Of a DNA stretch of 64,000 nt, positions 1 through 8,957 are shown piece by piece. The DNA lies in assembly GCF_009362785.1 (NCBI RefSeq), contig NZ_WHNQ01000030.1, forward strand, positions 1 to 64,000. Reading direction: 5' to 3'. The notes beneath the pieces are model-generated. The model worked only from the letters and a program-made list of their open reading frames with translations. It searched no databases and was not told where the DNA came from. Numbering within the stretch: position 1 is the first letter of the stretch; the number at the start of each line of letters is the position of its first letter. Both the position numbers and the translations under genes were made by a program. Origin of the DNA: Paraburkholderia atlantica. Its GTDB lineage: Bacteria > Pseudomonadota > Gammaproteobacteria > Burkholderiales > Burkholderiaceae.

Positions 1-246
1 GCCGCGATTCAACATCGCGACGATCGAGCCGATGATCTCGAGATGGCTCAGCTCTTCGGTGGCGATATCGAACAGCATGTCCTTGCGCCCGGGGTCTTCT
101 TCGGCAACGGCCTGCGTGAAGTAGCGCATCGCGGCGGCCAGTTCGCCTTGCGGCCCGCCGAACTGCTCGAGCATCAGATTCGCAAGCCCGGGATTGGTCG
201 TGCCGACGCGGACCGTGTATTGCAGCCTTTTGTTGTGCATGAACAT
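1..246 (-). CDS. Manganese-containing catalase, N-terminal part (runs off window)
   Basis: Translation from the ATG at 246 gives 82 residues typical of the dimanganese catalase N-terminus. It opens MFMHNKRLQYTVRV and contains a ferritin-like helix with the metal-ligand glutamate and the EELSHLEI segment of the Mn-catalase active site. The family dismutates hydrogen peroxide in the cytosol with a Mn2 centre instead of haem. A GGAGG ribosome-binding site lies five bases upstream of the ATG. The rest of the gene lies beyond base 1. Nearby phasin, YciF-like and DUF4242 genes suggest a general-stress neighbourhood (inference). Confidence 0.88.
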   Translation of the reverse strand, partial: MFMHNKRLQYTVRVGTTNPGLANLMLEQFGGPQGELAAAMRYFTQAVAEEDPGRKDMLFDIATEELSHLEIIGSIVAMLNRG

Positions 247-738
247 CGTGACCTCCATTGGAGTTGGTACTGTGGGTCTTCCATCCGCCGTGCCACGCGC
301 GCGGAGCGCCGTCGCATGTGGACGGCGCGAGTCTGTCTGCGCATGCCGCGTTCCCGCACACCTGACGTGAGCGGACATTGGAGCGACGTGCGGCGCCCCG
401 CGCGTGCGGCAGGGCGAGACAGGGGCGACGAGCGGCGTGATGTCTCGCTCCGGCAGCTAGCCGGGGCAGACAAGTCGCGGTTAACTTCCTTTGGTGGCAT
501 CCGGAGCGTCGGAGGCTCCGGTCGTTCTGCTTGCAAGCTTTGGCTTGCCCAAAGCAAGTCGGGAGGCTGTAACGGGCTAGCGGTCTCGAGACCAACTTTG
601 CGCGCACGTGCGAGTAGGCCCCGGAAGGAGGCGGATCGCGAAGAGGACCATCGCTTTGCCCACGAACACGATGTTCCGTCGGAGTGTCGTAAAAAACGTG
701 TGCGATGGAGGTGTTCGCTAAGCGGCTGCTGTTTGCGC
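247..738. other. Gene-free stretch upstream of the Mn catalase
   Basis: No convincing coding sequence was seen on either strand; the overlapping reading frames have no family resemblance and no ribosome-binding sites. Two small hairpins are visible. One has arms CCGGAGC (501-507) and GCTCCGG (515-521). The other has arms GCTTTGG (537-543) and CCAAAGC (549-555). Neither is followed by a T tract. The stretch probably holds the catalase promoter. Confidence 0.5.
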
Positions 739-1017
739 TTATCGCACTTCTCCATCTCTGGTTCCGAACCCCAGTCCGCTTTGCTCGTCGATGTCGAGTC
801 GTCGCACCAGCACGTTTTCCGCAAGCTGTCTGCTGACGAGTTCTCTGCATAGCCACGATACGTCTGACGCGCGCGTGGCGACGATGGAGAGTTCGACGGT
901 CTGGTCGTCGAACTGCCTGACGTCGCCCGAAAGTTGCGCATCGCTGTCGAGCAACACCCGGTACAGGAGCAGGAGGCCCGACTTGTCCGCGAGACGAATC
1001 GACATCTGGATCAGCAT
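739..1017 (-). CDS. Small hypothetical protein (92 aa)
   Basis: The frame encodes a compact mixed alpha/beta protein. The stretch LADKSGLLLLYRVLLDSD is followed by alternating hydrophobic strands and then a helix (WLCRELVSRQLAENVLV). Hydrophobic and charged residues alternate as in real proteins, unlike the arginine/serine-rich shadow frames around it. The layout loosely recalls an ACT-like fold, but no signature motif is present and no function can be assigned. The ribosome-binding site before the ATG at 1017 (GGGTGAAAAG) is weak. It could be a false frame. Confidence 0.5.
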   Translation of the reverse strand: MLIQMSIRLADKSGLLLLYRVLLDSDAQLSGDVRQFDDQTVELSIVATRASDVSWLCRELVSRQLAENVLVRRLDIDEQSGLGFGTRDGEVR

Positions 1018-1448
1018 CTTTTCACCCGTTCCCTTGCCACCGAAAATGGGAGTCTTCCCGGCGCCATCGAGCGGTCGATCTTCTCGTGTTCAACCGATCA
1101 AAAATCGGCGACATGCCTGCGCATTAATGGCGACTCTTTGAATGCCGACGATTGCCAGGGCGATCGCGCATCCGTCATGCCAAGGCGAGACCCAAGGGCA
1201 TACCCCATTCCGATCCTTTACCTGGATGCATTGGTGCTCATCCGGAGACGTGAAGCGAGGGCTTACGGAGAATTGCCGGTGCGATCCCGGGAATAACCCC
1301 TGCTCATTCCAGTTGATGCTGTCGCGGGACTGGCGTTAGGCAGCAGCGGGTAGTCGGGAATGCTCGTTGCGGCGGGCCAGGCTGCATCACTTTCGCGCCG
1401 GCCCTTTGCGGCCGGTACCTGCAGATCACCCAATTCGAGGAAACGGTT
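1018..1448. other. Gene-free stretch before the phasin-like gene
   Basis: Short overlapping frames here lack family resemblance and ribosome-binding sites. The stretch lies between a minus-strand small gene and the plus-strand phasin-like gene, so it probably carries divergent promoters. No clear operator was recognised. Confidence 0.4.
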
Positions 1449-1976
1449 ATGACGAGCGAAACGCTTCTGGTACTTCCAGATAACGGAGGCGAGGCCGAAC
1501 GGGCTGCGGTGGGCAGCGCCGACAGACGCACGGAAGTCAATCATTTTTTCGATGCGACTGAAAGGTTGTTTGAACTGAACCGCACGGCAGTAAAGACTTC
1601 AATTGATGAGCAATGTGTAGTCGCATTGAAGGCGCTTGAAGAAAGGTCGCCGCTGGGCGCGTGGCGGCTGCAGGCGAGCTATGTCTTTGCCGGATCGGCA
1701 AAGGCGGTTGCCTACTGGCGCCATGCGAGCGAAATCCTGCTGGACTCGTTTGCGGATGCCGTGAGTGACGCCGAGCATCGCGTGAACCGGGGCTTCCTCG
1801 TGATGACAGGCGCGATGGAAGATGCGAGCGTCGGGCTCGGGTCCTCGATTCTCATGGGAGACCCGGGGCCCGCGACACAGAGCATGGAGGAAACGGCGCA
1901 GATCATCTCGCAACCGGAGGACGAAACTCCTGCGCGACGGCGCGGTAGGGCAGACGGACAAAGCGCGTCAAAGTAG
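1449..1976 (+). CDS. Phasin-like protein
   Basis: A 175-residue protein that is mainly helical and amphipathic, as in phasins (polyhydroxyalkanoate granule coat proteins). The segment FFDATERLFELNRTAVKTSI resembles the start of the phasin domain. It is followed by further helices with conserved Ala/Glu-rich faces and a charged Arg/Lys-rich tail (ARRRGRADGQSASK). GAGG lies about eight bases upstream of the ATG. Burkholderiaceae carry many phasin paralogues, some with stress roles not tied to PHA granules. No PHA synthase or other PHA gene is seen nearby, so the granule role is inferred from family resemblance only. Confidence 0.65.
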   Translation: MTSETLLVLPDNGGEAERAAVGSADRRTEVNHFFDATERLFELNRTAVKTSIDEQCVVALKALEERSPLGAWRLQASYVFAGSAKAVAYWRHASEILLDSFADAVSDAEHRVNRGFLVMTGAMEDASVGLGSSILMGDPGPATQSMEETAQIISQPEDETPARRRGRADGQSASK

Positions 1977-2199
1977 CGCAGGCACGACGTAGAGCAATAC
2001 GCGCGGCCACGCTTGCCTAACCGCGGCTGTCGGATGAGGCGAAAGAGCGGTGTTGGCCCACGCCGCGGCCGGCGCGCGCGAATCATTTATGCGTGTCGCG
2101 CGCACCGGTCCGCCGGTTGCGTCGACAGGCGAACGCATCGGCGCTTCTAACGGAAACCCAGATGAAACAGACGAACGGATACAAGGAAAAGGTAGCGTA

Positions 2200-2739
2200 A
2201 TGGAAACACGCATGCAGAATTCGTCGCGGGGCACGACGCTCGTACGCGGACTCGGGTGGTTCAGCATCGCGCTTGGTGTTGCCGAACTCGTGGCGCCGCG
2301 AGTAGTGTCGAGAGCGGCAGGTGTCGAGGCGCGCACCGCGCTTGTTCGTGCCTACGGCCTGCGGGAGATCGCTTGCGGAATCGGCCTGCTTGCCGCGCGC
2401 GACCCACAGCGATTCCTCGCGGCACGCGTGGCCGGCGACGTCGCCGACATGGGCAGCGTCGCCGCCGCATCGTACAAGCTGAGCCCGCGCGACAAACGCC
2501 GTTCCCTCGGCGCGGCCATCAACATCGCGGGCATTACGGCACTAGACCTTTACGCGACGCGCGCGTGTCGTGATACTCGGACGCTTGCGAACTCTGGTCG
2601 CGCGGTACGTCAAGATTACAGTGGACGCACCGGTTTTCCACGCAACGCCGAACAGATGCGCGGCGCTGCGCTCGCCGATTTCCACATGCCGCGCGACATG
2701 CGGGCGCCGGATGCGTTGCAGCCCTACACCACTACCTAG
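2200..2739 (+). CDS. Small membrane protein of unknown function
   Basis: The ATG at 2200 was chosen over an upstream in-frame start because AAGGAAAAGG lies just before it. The 179-residue product has about three to four hydrophobic segments: roughly residues 11-30 (GLGWFSIALGVAELVAP), the LREIACGIGLLAA helix, and a later segment around NIAGITALDLYATRA. A hydrophilic C-terminal tail of about 60 residues follows. It resembles small inner-membrane proteins often annotated vaguely in Burkholderiaceae. No enzymatic motif is visible. The gene stands alone. Confidence 0.7.
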   Translation: METRMQNSSRGTTLVRGLGWFSIALGVAELVAPRVVSRAAGVEARTALVRAYGLREIACGIGLLAARDPQRFLAARVAGDVADMGSVAAASYKLSPRDKRRSLGAAINIAGITALDLYATRACRDTRTLANSGRAVRQDYSGRTGFPRNAEQMRGAALADFHMPRDMRAPDALQPYTTT

Positions 2740-3111
2740 TTCGATACCACGAACCCCGAGCGGGCGGACGAAAGGCTATTGGCGAAGGGCAAGAACCATC
2801 CCGAACAAGGCCCCTACGCGCCCGAACACGATCATCTCGAGCCCGACCTTGGAACCCGCGAAAGACTTGGCACGCCCACGCAGCAAGGGCGATCTGGAAG
2901 CTTGAACCTTCGTTCGCCCCGCCCTGGTGATTCGAAGCCCAGCTGTTCGAAAAGTCGCGAAGCGATTCAGCCGACGCCTGCTTCGACGCATCCGGTCTCT
3001 TGCACCGCGCGTCGATCTGGCGCTCAACTGCGGGGAGCGTTATCCATCGAAAATTCCTCTTTCGGTTCGTCTCGTATCGACGCTGAACCCGCGGCAATGG
3101 AATAAACGGCG
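2740..3111. other. Gene-free stretch between convergent genes
   Basis: Low-complexity, proline/arginine-rich shadow frames run across this interval on both strands. None has a recognisable domain or a good start, so no gene is called. The distal edge adjoins the terminator of the ferritin-like gene. Confidence 0.4.
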
Positions 3112-3147
3112 AGCGCAGGAAGCCCATTCGAAGGGCAATCCTGCGCT
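3112..3147 (-). terminator. Probable intrinsic terminator of the YciE/YciF-like gene
   Basis: On the minus strand the sequence folds with arms AGCGCAGGA and TCCTGCGCT, plus an inner GCCC/GGGC pair. It is followed by the moderately U-rich run CGCCGTTTATTC. It sits just past the stop of the 3162-3659 gene. Confidence 0.6.
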
Positions 3148-3161
3148 GTGCCGGTCGCAGC

Positions 3162-3659
3162 TTACTGTTGCTTAGCTTTCTGGTTGCCGGCCCTTTCCGC
3201 AAACTCGGTCAGCTTGAGATCCGTGGCCTTTTCTTCCTCTAGCGTCTCTTTCAGCAGCTTCACGGCTTCGGTGAAACCCAGTTGCTTGCCAATGGCGCAC
3301 AGACTACCGTAGGTGGCGATCTCGTAGTGTTCGACCTTCTGCGCGGCAGCCACGAGGCCCGCATCGAGGACGGCACCTTTTTCAATCTCGTCGATCAGTT
3401 CCTGACCTTCTTCTATCAATCCCTCCATCGCGATGCACTTCATTCTCTTCAGGCGGATGTCGCAGGTTTCCACCACCTTGTCGATCCGTTCGACCTGTCC
3501 TTGCGTTTCTTCAAGATGAGTCTTGAATGCGTCGCTCAGCGCCGGGTCGGAAGCGGCGCGGGAGAGTTTCGCCAGTGCCCGGGTCAGTTGCTTCTCCGCG
3601 CTATAGATATCGGAAAGCATGTGCACGAACAGATCATCGACCGTCTTTCGCTGTGACAT
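3162..3659 (-). CDS. YciE/YciF-type ferritin-like protein (DUF892)
   Basis: The 165-residue product starts MSQRKTVDDLFVHMLSDIYS and has the four-helix ferritin-like pattern of the DUF892 family. Helix one carries DIYSAEKQLTRAL, later helices carry HLEETQGQVERIDKV, and the HYEIATYGSL segment holds conserved acidic and histidine positions that bind two metals. Members are stress-induced cytosolic proteins, often next to Mn catalase genes, as here. Their exact reaction is unsettled. AGGAG lies upstream of the ATG, and a hairpin terminator follows at 3112-3147. Confidence 0.85.
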   Translation of the reverse strand: MSQRKTVDDLFVHMLSDIYSAEKQLTRALAKLSRAASDPALSDAFKTHLEETQGQVERIDKVVETCDIRLKRMKCIAMEGLIEEGQELIDEIEKGAVLDAGLVAAAQKVEHYEIATYGSLCAIGKQLGFTEAVKLLKETLEEEKATDLKLTEFAERAGNQKAKQQ

Positions 3660-3845
3660 TTGGGGGCTCCTAAAAGGTTGTTCAGAGCCCTCAGCGGCGC
3701 AACGAGTATGCCTGAGACCGACCGACGCGCATCCAGACCTGCAACGGCGAACTCAGCGGCGAGTGCGCAGAAACCACCGGGACCTTGGGCGGGGGAGGGT
3801 GTCAAGCGGGCGATGCTTGCGAAATGTGAGGGGAATTGCCAACGC

Positions 3846-4076
3846 TTAGAAGTTGACGTCGAGCCATGCCTTCGCCCAAGCCACACCGCGCTCATTTGCG
3901 GAAGCCTCGGTGTCGAAATAGCCAATGTCGGTGAAGCGAAAGACCTGGCGATTGTCCGCGTAGTCCTGAGGGCGGCGCTCGACCTCTACGCGAGCGTGGT
4001 AGTGAAAGCCTCTCTTCTCCGGTAACGAACGAATCATCCACTCCCGATGCGTCACCTGCCACGATACGTCGGTCAT
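3846..4076 (-). CDS. Small conserved hypothetical protein (76 aa)
   Basis: A 76-residue soluble protein. It contains EKRGFHYHARVEVERRP, then FRFTDIGYFDTEASANERG, and ends with an amphipathic helix (AWAKAWLDVNF). The composition and strand-strand-helix pattern look genuine, and small proteins of this type are common in Burkholderiaceae stress neighbourhoods. No function is known to me. The ribosome-binding site before the ATG at 4076 is weak. It lies on the same strand as the ferritin-like gene but about 190 bases downstream of it. Confidence 0.6.
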   Translation of the reverse strand: MTDVSWQVTHREWMIRSLPEKRGFHYHARVEVERRPQDYADNRQVFRFTDIGYFDTEASANERGVAWAKAWLDVNF

Positions 4077-4759
4077 TCTGATTTATATGGACGCCTTCCC
4101 GTTTGCCAGGTGCGACCAATCTCCATAGTAAATGGGTCTTCTACGCGGCGTAGACCGCATAACCGGGTTGATACGTTCGACCATGAGCCATTAGCGCCGA
4201 TGATGCGCACAATCTTTTGAGCCAACGCGATGCACCGGCCCCACGAATGCAGCAAACTCCTGGCCTGAGTGGTACCCATGGGCACCGCCGATCGTCGCGA
4301 TCGCCGTCATGCATGTTTTGACAGTTTCGCTAGCAGTCCCTGTGCCTCGACGGTTTTCATAGCCTGTCCGAAAGACGCGGTCGACAGCGCTCACGCGTGC
4401 GCGGATTCTCGCCCGCCGTGGAAAAATGGGGCCGCTTGCGGGGGGAGGAGACGCGTCGATGTAACGCGTCGCGGCGCAAAGTGGACAGCGTAAAGATCTT
4501 TGCATCCCTTAGCTAGAAAAGGAGCCACCTTAGGAACCAGAAAAGGCCATTTCGCAGTCGACCTCCGAGCAGATCCATTTCCTCGTCGTTCACGTGCACA
4601 CGGTTTCTGGCGAGAAGAACTGCCGAAGTACGAACAGCAGGCCGGGCGCTTCAGCCTCGAACGCGCGCATTCCTGGTCATCGCCGCAGCCCGATGAGGTT
4701 GGCGACAATCCTTTCGTTGCATACTCTCAGCCATTAGACAATGCGTCGGTTCCCCGCCT
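4077..4759. other. Long gene-poor stretch
   Basis: No intact gene was supported. The only recognisable trace is a short transposase-like peptide on the minus strand at 4194-4310. The remaining open frames have no ribosome-binding site or family resemblance. GC is patchy and stop codons are frequent, consistent with decayed sequence. Confidence 0.45.
4194..4310 (-). pseudogene. Possible IS110-family transposase fragment
   Basis: The minus-strand peptide from 4310 reads TAIATIGGAHGYHSGQEFAA and continues FVGPVHRVGSK. This matches in spacing the conserved C-terminal transposase_20 region of IS110/IS1111 elements (a glycine-aspartate turn, then SGREFAAWLGLVPRQ-like residues). The consensus aspartate and proline are degraded and the frame stops soon after. 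No flanking ends were found. The call depends on motif resemblance over about 35 residues only. Confidence 0.35.
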
Positions 4760-5017
4760 CTAGTTGAACATTTCCGGCCGCAAGTCGCTTACCTCGATGA
4801 TCACATCGGCCGGCAGATTGGCCCGGCGTGCTGCGGCGCGGATGGCATCGGCGCTAGGCGCCTCATACAGGCAATAAGTCTTCTTCTTGTCCGCGCTGAG
4901 AAACGAAAAGAGCCACTCGACACCTTCTTCGTCGTTGATTCTCTTCACAGTTGCAGCACTTTCGTCTGTGACCTCGAGTTGTTCTGCAAAATTACGTTCA
5001 ATCATAAACCGCGGCAT
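4760..5017 (-). CDS. DUF4242 protein
   Basis: The ATG at 5017 was preferred over one at 5056 because AAGGAG lies just upstream. The 85-residue product begins MPRFMIERNFAEQLEVT. It has the ferredoxin-like DUF4242 pattern, including EEGVEWLFSFLSADKKKTYC followed by LYEAPSADAIRAAARRANLP. Family members are small soluble proteins; a Streptomyces relative binds nickel, but no general function is established. The gene sits 57 bases downstream of the cyclase gene on the same strand. Confidence 0.8.
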   Translation of the reverse strand: MPRFMIERNFAEQLEVTDESAATVKRINDEEGVEWLFSFLSADKKKTYCLYEAPSADAIRAAARRANLPADVIIEVSDLRPEMFN

Positions 5018-5074
5018 ACGATTCTCCTTGAGTAGCGACTGCACATTGCATCTCAACCGGTACGATCGACTGTG

Positions 5075-8000
5075 CTAATTTCTGTTGCCTGCTATTGCCT
5101 GCGCGCCACCAATGCGCTCGACGAGTGCGAACATCTTGAGTTTTTTGGCTGCTGCGGCCGCCATCGAGAGCAGATCCTGCGCACGTGCTCTATCTCCGAT
5201 GCCATTGCGTGCCGCCAGCATGAGCGCGTATTCGTGGCGGCCATGTGCGAGCCAGGGCCAGGCTCGCAAGCGCTCATCCATGCGCAGCGCGTATTCGAAA
5301 TGCTGTTCTGCCGCTGACCAGTCGCCGAGAGCATGGGCCAGCATGCCAAGGAACCGCGCCGCAGATCCACAGCAAAGCGTAAAGACTGGAACCGTGACCA
5401 CCTGATCCCGGAAGGGCAGGAGAAGGGCATAAATCCGTTCGGCATGTTCGACGTCCCGCAGGCGGGCGGCAACCTCCGCCAGATATGTCAACGTAACAAG
5501 CCGCTTGCTGTCCACGGGGATGCTGGATTCCGATTCCGCAAGCCGAACGAGGTTGTCGCGGGCCTGCGCCTCGAAGCCGAGATCACTGCAGATCAACATG
5601 AATCCTGGCCGCCACGTAGTGTCCTCGGAATGCTCGTCGACAAACCGCTTGAAGATCGGCGCTACCTCAGCGAGCCGACCCTGTTCGCGACGTATCGCGA
5701 ACATTTGCATGCCGTAGACACCCGTAGCGAAATTCGCGTCGGCGTTCTGCGCCATCTGCAACGAGTCGCGGGTCTTGTGCTCCGCCTCGGCGAAGTCGCC
5801 GACGAGTATCGCCCGCATCGCCTGCGCCCCCGTCACGCACCACTTGTCGACGAAGTGCTGTCCGCTGGCGGCGATCTGCCGATACCGTTCCAGCGCGCTT
5901 TCGAAACGGTCCACCTCGCCGATCTCCAGGTAGCCGGCAAGACATCGGGCGCATGCATGTCCGATGGTATGCGCATCGCCGAGATCCTCCGCCATCTGCC
6001 GCAACTCCAGCAACACGCTTTCACGCTCCGCAAACCTGTTCGCAGGTAACGGGAGAGCCCCGACATGCATCAACTCGCACGCCAATGCATCGAACAGGCT
6101 CGGCAGATCGTTCAGGCGTCTGGCGAGGGCGACGGCCTCCTCGCCAAATTCACTACTTTGTTCGCGTGCACCTGTCATATGCACGGTGCGGACGAGGCGG
6201 CACAACAGGCGGCAACGCTCCACCGATTCCTCGGTGCCGATCAGGGCGAGGGCCTCTTCCAGCAGCGAAAGCGATGCATCGCCGGAACCTTCGAGGAAGG
6301 TCTCGGCAGTATCGAACTCCAACGCTGCCTGCACGAGATACGACGTGAGCTTCCATTCGCGGGCAATCCGGGCGGCCTCGCGGAAGGTCGCAATCGCCTC
6401 GCGTTGGGCCAGTCTGAGCTCTGCCCTGCCTCTTGTCAGCAGCAGAGGCAGTAGGTGAGTGGCACGATCCGCCTCGCTGTGGAAGCATCGGTTGACCAGT
6501 TCAAGTCCGCGTTGCACATGGGCGATAGCCTCATCGTAGGCGGCGCCCGCCAGCGCCCGTTCCCCGGCACGCTGCCAGTAGCCGATCGCGCGATCCGGCA
6601 GGTCGGCCGCAGCGAAGTTCTGAGCGATCACTTCGGGTTGCCGCTCGACGACGTCCGGATAATGTTCTTCGAGAGCACCGGCGATCAGCGCGTGGTAGTT
6701 CCTGCGGCGCGCAAGCAGCAGGGATTGGTATGCAATCTCCTGGATCAATGCATGCCGGAACAGGAAGGCGTCTTCTTCGGCGAGTTTCCCCGAAGCAGGA
6801 ACAATGATTTCGGCCGCAATCAGCCGGTCGAGTGATTCCTGCAGTTCGTCCTCTGACCTGGACGCAATCAGACCAAGCAGCTTCCTGCCGAACTCACGCC
6901 CCACTGTGGCCGCAACCTGCGCGGTTTCCTTGACGATTGGCTCCAGCCGGTCGAGCCTCGACAGCAGCGAACCCTGCAGCGTGTCCGGAATCGCGATTGT
7001 CTGCCGCGTGCCTTTCAACTCGTAGCCGGCCCCGGTGTCCTCCAACTGGTCGCCCTGGAGAACGGCCTTGGTCAGTTCTTCGACAAAGAGCGGCACACCG
7101 TCCGTCTTGGAGACGATCTGGTCGAGTAGGAGATCCGGCAGCCGCTTGCCGCCCGTCAGCCGCTCGATCATTGCAACGCAATCACGGCGCGATAGCCGAT
7201 CGAGATTGAGTTGTACGAGATGAGGGTAAGTCCATCCCGGGTCGAACTCGGGCCGCGCCGTGACAAGTACCATCAGCCGGGCGGACGTCAGCCGTTCAAC
7301 CACGAGCCGAACGAACTCGAGGGATGACGGATCGATCCAGTGCGCGTCTTCGACAACGAAAAGCACCGGCTGAACACGCGTCGACATCTCGAGCATGGCC
7401 ACCAGCGCGTCCAGCGTCCGGCGCTTGAAGGAAGGAGAAGACGTGTCGACTGCCGGATGTCGCGCGCCTGTCGGAATACCAAGCAGATTCGTAAGGACCA
7501 GAAGTGTCTCGTCGACATCGAGTCCGAGTCTTGCGATCCCGGCCTCTAGCCGCTCCATATTCGATGCATCTGACGCGTCCGGGCCGACGCCAAAAGTGCG
7601 CTGTAGCCAGCGTTGTACCGGCCAAAAAGGGCTGTTGCGATAGTACGCCGAACATTGAAGCGAAACGATTGCATGCGTGTCTTCACTGATGCTGTCGCAG
7701 AGCGCCCGCAGCACGCGGGATTTTCCGATTCCCGGCTCGCCGGTCAACAGCACGCAGCGCATTTCGCTATCGACGCTCTGCCTCCACCGCCGCCGCATCA
7801 TGTCGAGTTCCGCAGCCCGGCCCACGAGTGGCGTCATCCCGCGGACCGCCCTGATTTCGAAGCGGTCGATCGTGTCCGCTTGCGCCAGTACTCGTTGGAC
7901 CCGAACCGGACCGGTGACACCTTTCAGTTCTCGCCAGCCAAGGTCTTCAAGCTTGAACGACCCTTCGATCAGATGCTGCGTGGCCGGCCCCACGACGATC

Positions 8001-8695
8001 GCGTCGGGAGGAGCGAGCGATTGCAGCCTTGCGGCTATGATTGGCGCCTCCCCGACGATGGCCTGGTAATCCAGCGAAGATCCGGCGCCAATCGCGCCGG
8101 CGACGACAAGTCCCGTTTCGATCCCGATCCGGACATGCAGGCGCACGCCGTACTCCGTTTCGATGAGATCGTTGGCCTCGCGAAGCGCAGCTATGGCAGC
8201 GAGCGCGGCGAGTACCGCGCGTATCGCATCGTCTTCGTGCGCACTCGGATAGCCGAAATAGACGAGCAGGCCGTCGCCGATATAAAGCGCGATGCGACCA
8301 TCATGGGCTTCGATTGCCCGCGCACAGGCTTGATGGTAGACGCCTAGCAGACGTCGCATATCCTCTGGATCGAATCGCTCCGCTAGCGCTGTCGAATCGA
8401 TCAGGTCGACGAACATCACCGTGATTTGCCGCCTCTCGGCCTCGATGGCTTCAGATGCAGGCGACGGTGCGTCCGCGCGTTCCGCCACCCGGCCAAGCGA
8501 ATGCACGTGGAATTCGTTCAGCGCTGCAAGTCCCTTTGCGAGCCGCTTGCGGTCACCAAGCGTAAGGCCGAGTTCCTTCAGGTCATCGTCGGAAAGATCG
8601 CCGAGCACATCCCAGTCGATTCCTTGTGAGGCGAACTTCGCAGTATGGGCGCCGAGGCCAATCTGCGCTAACCATGTCGTCAGATCGTCGGTCAT
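5075..8695 (-). CDS. SAM-domain class III cyclase with AAA ATPase and TPR region
   Basis: The 1206-residue product has four parts. Residues 1-62 form a SAM domain. Residues 88-270 form a class III nucleotide cyclase domain with metal aspartates D97 (in FVDLIDST) and D141 (in YIGDGLLVYFG), and a DYQAIVGEA substrate loop near 209. Residues 288-700 form an AAA/STAND-type ATPase with Walker A GEPGIGKS at 319-326. The rest is a TPR-like helical repeat. Such proteins are cytosolic regulators in proteobacteria and many are annotated adenylate cyclase, though cyclase activity is rarely shown. The in-frame start at 8731 was rejected because SAM homology begins right after the ATG at 8695. Signal and output are unknown. 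Confidence 0.85.
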   Translation of the reverse strand: MTDDLTTWLAQIGLGAHTAKFASQGIDWDVLGDLSDDDLKELGLTLGDRKRLAKGLAALNEFHVHSLGRVAERADAPSPASEAIEAERRQITVMFVDLIDSTALAERFDPEDMRRLLGVYHQACARAIEAHDGRIALYIGDGLLVYFGYPSAHEDDAIRAVLAALAAIAALREANDLIETEYGVRLHVRIGIETGLVVAGAIGAGSSLDYQAIVGEAPIIAARLQSLAPPDAIVVGPATQHLIEGSFKLEDLGWRELKGVTGPVRVQRVLAQADTIDRFEIRAVRGMTPLVGRAAELDMMRRRWRQSVDSEMRCVLLTGEPGIGKSRVLRALCDSISEDTHAIVSLQCSAYYRNSPFWPVQRWLQRTFGVGPDASDASNMERLEAGIARLGLDVDETLLVLTNLLGIPTGARHPAVDTSSPSFKRRTLDALVAMLEMSTRVQPVLFVVEDAHWIDPSSLEFVRLVVERLTSARLMVLVTARPEFDPGWTYPHLVQLNLDRLSRRDCVAMIERLTGGKRLPDLLLDQIVSKTDGVPLFVEELTKAVLQGDQLEDTGAGYELKGTRQTIAIPDTLQGSLLSRLDRLEPIVKETAQVAATVGREFGRKLLGLIASRSEDELQESLDRLIAAEIIVPASGKLAEEDAFLFRHALIQEIAYQSLLLARRRNYHALIAGALEEHYPDVVERQPEVIAQNFAAADLPDRAIGYWQRAGERALAGAAYDEAIAHVQRGLELVNRCFHSEADRATHLLPLLLTRGRAELRLAQREAIATFREAARIAREWKLTSYLVQAALEFDTAETFLEGSGDASLSLLEEALALIGTEESVERCRLLCRLVRTVHMTGAREQSSEFGEEAVALARRLNDLPSLFDALACELMHVGALPLPANRFAERESVLLELRQMAEDLGDAHTIGHACARCLAGYLEIGEVDRFESALERYRQIAASGQHFVDKWCVTGAQAMRAILVGDFAEAEHKTRDSLQMAQNADANFATGVYGMQMFAIRREQGRLAEVAPIFKRFVDEHSEDTTWRPGFMLICSDLGFEAQARDNLVRLAESESSIPVDSKRLVTLTYLAEVAARLRDVEHAERIYALLLPFRDQVVTVPVFTLCCGSAARFLGMLAHALGDWSAAEQHFEYALRMDERLRAWPWLAHGRHEYALMLAARNGIGDRARAQDLLSMAAAAAKKLKMFALVERIGGAQAIAGNRN

Positions 8696-8899
8696 TGCTG
8701 GATCTCTGGAATCCCTATCCAACGCTATCATCGGCGTGGTAGCCCAACTTGTCCATGCGGCTTCGCACCTCGTTCCGGCGAGTTTCGGGACCGGCGCGTG
8801 CGATGGGTCTTTTTAAGTAGGAACGACGAACATTTCGACCCGGTGACCACGGCGGCACTGCCCACACCTGCAGCTTCAGCCCTTGACATTACAGGGTCT

Positions 8900-8930
8900 G
8901 CCGGTCGCGACGCCACACGTCGTGACCGGC
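8900..8930 (-). terminator. Strong hairpin between the exoprotein and cyclase genes
   Basis: Arms GCCGGTCGCGACG (8900-8912) and CGTCGTGACCGGC (8918-8930) pair over 13 bases with one mismatch around a five-base loop. It lies downstream of the TpsA-like gene stop. No T tract follows, so a terminator role is plausible but not certain. Confidence 0.5.
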
Positions 8931-8957
8931 CATTCCCGCGAGAGCGGGCATCCGCCT

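Noticed and set aside
2779..3105. Plus-strand frame of 108 aa between 2200-2739 and the ferritin-like gene
   Set aside because: Starts with TTG, has no ribosome-binding site and no globular pattern.
4500..4763. Plus-strand frame of 87 aa before the DUF4242 gene
   Set aside because: No ribosome-binding site, no family resemblance, and it lies in apparently decayed sequence.
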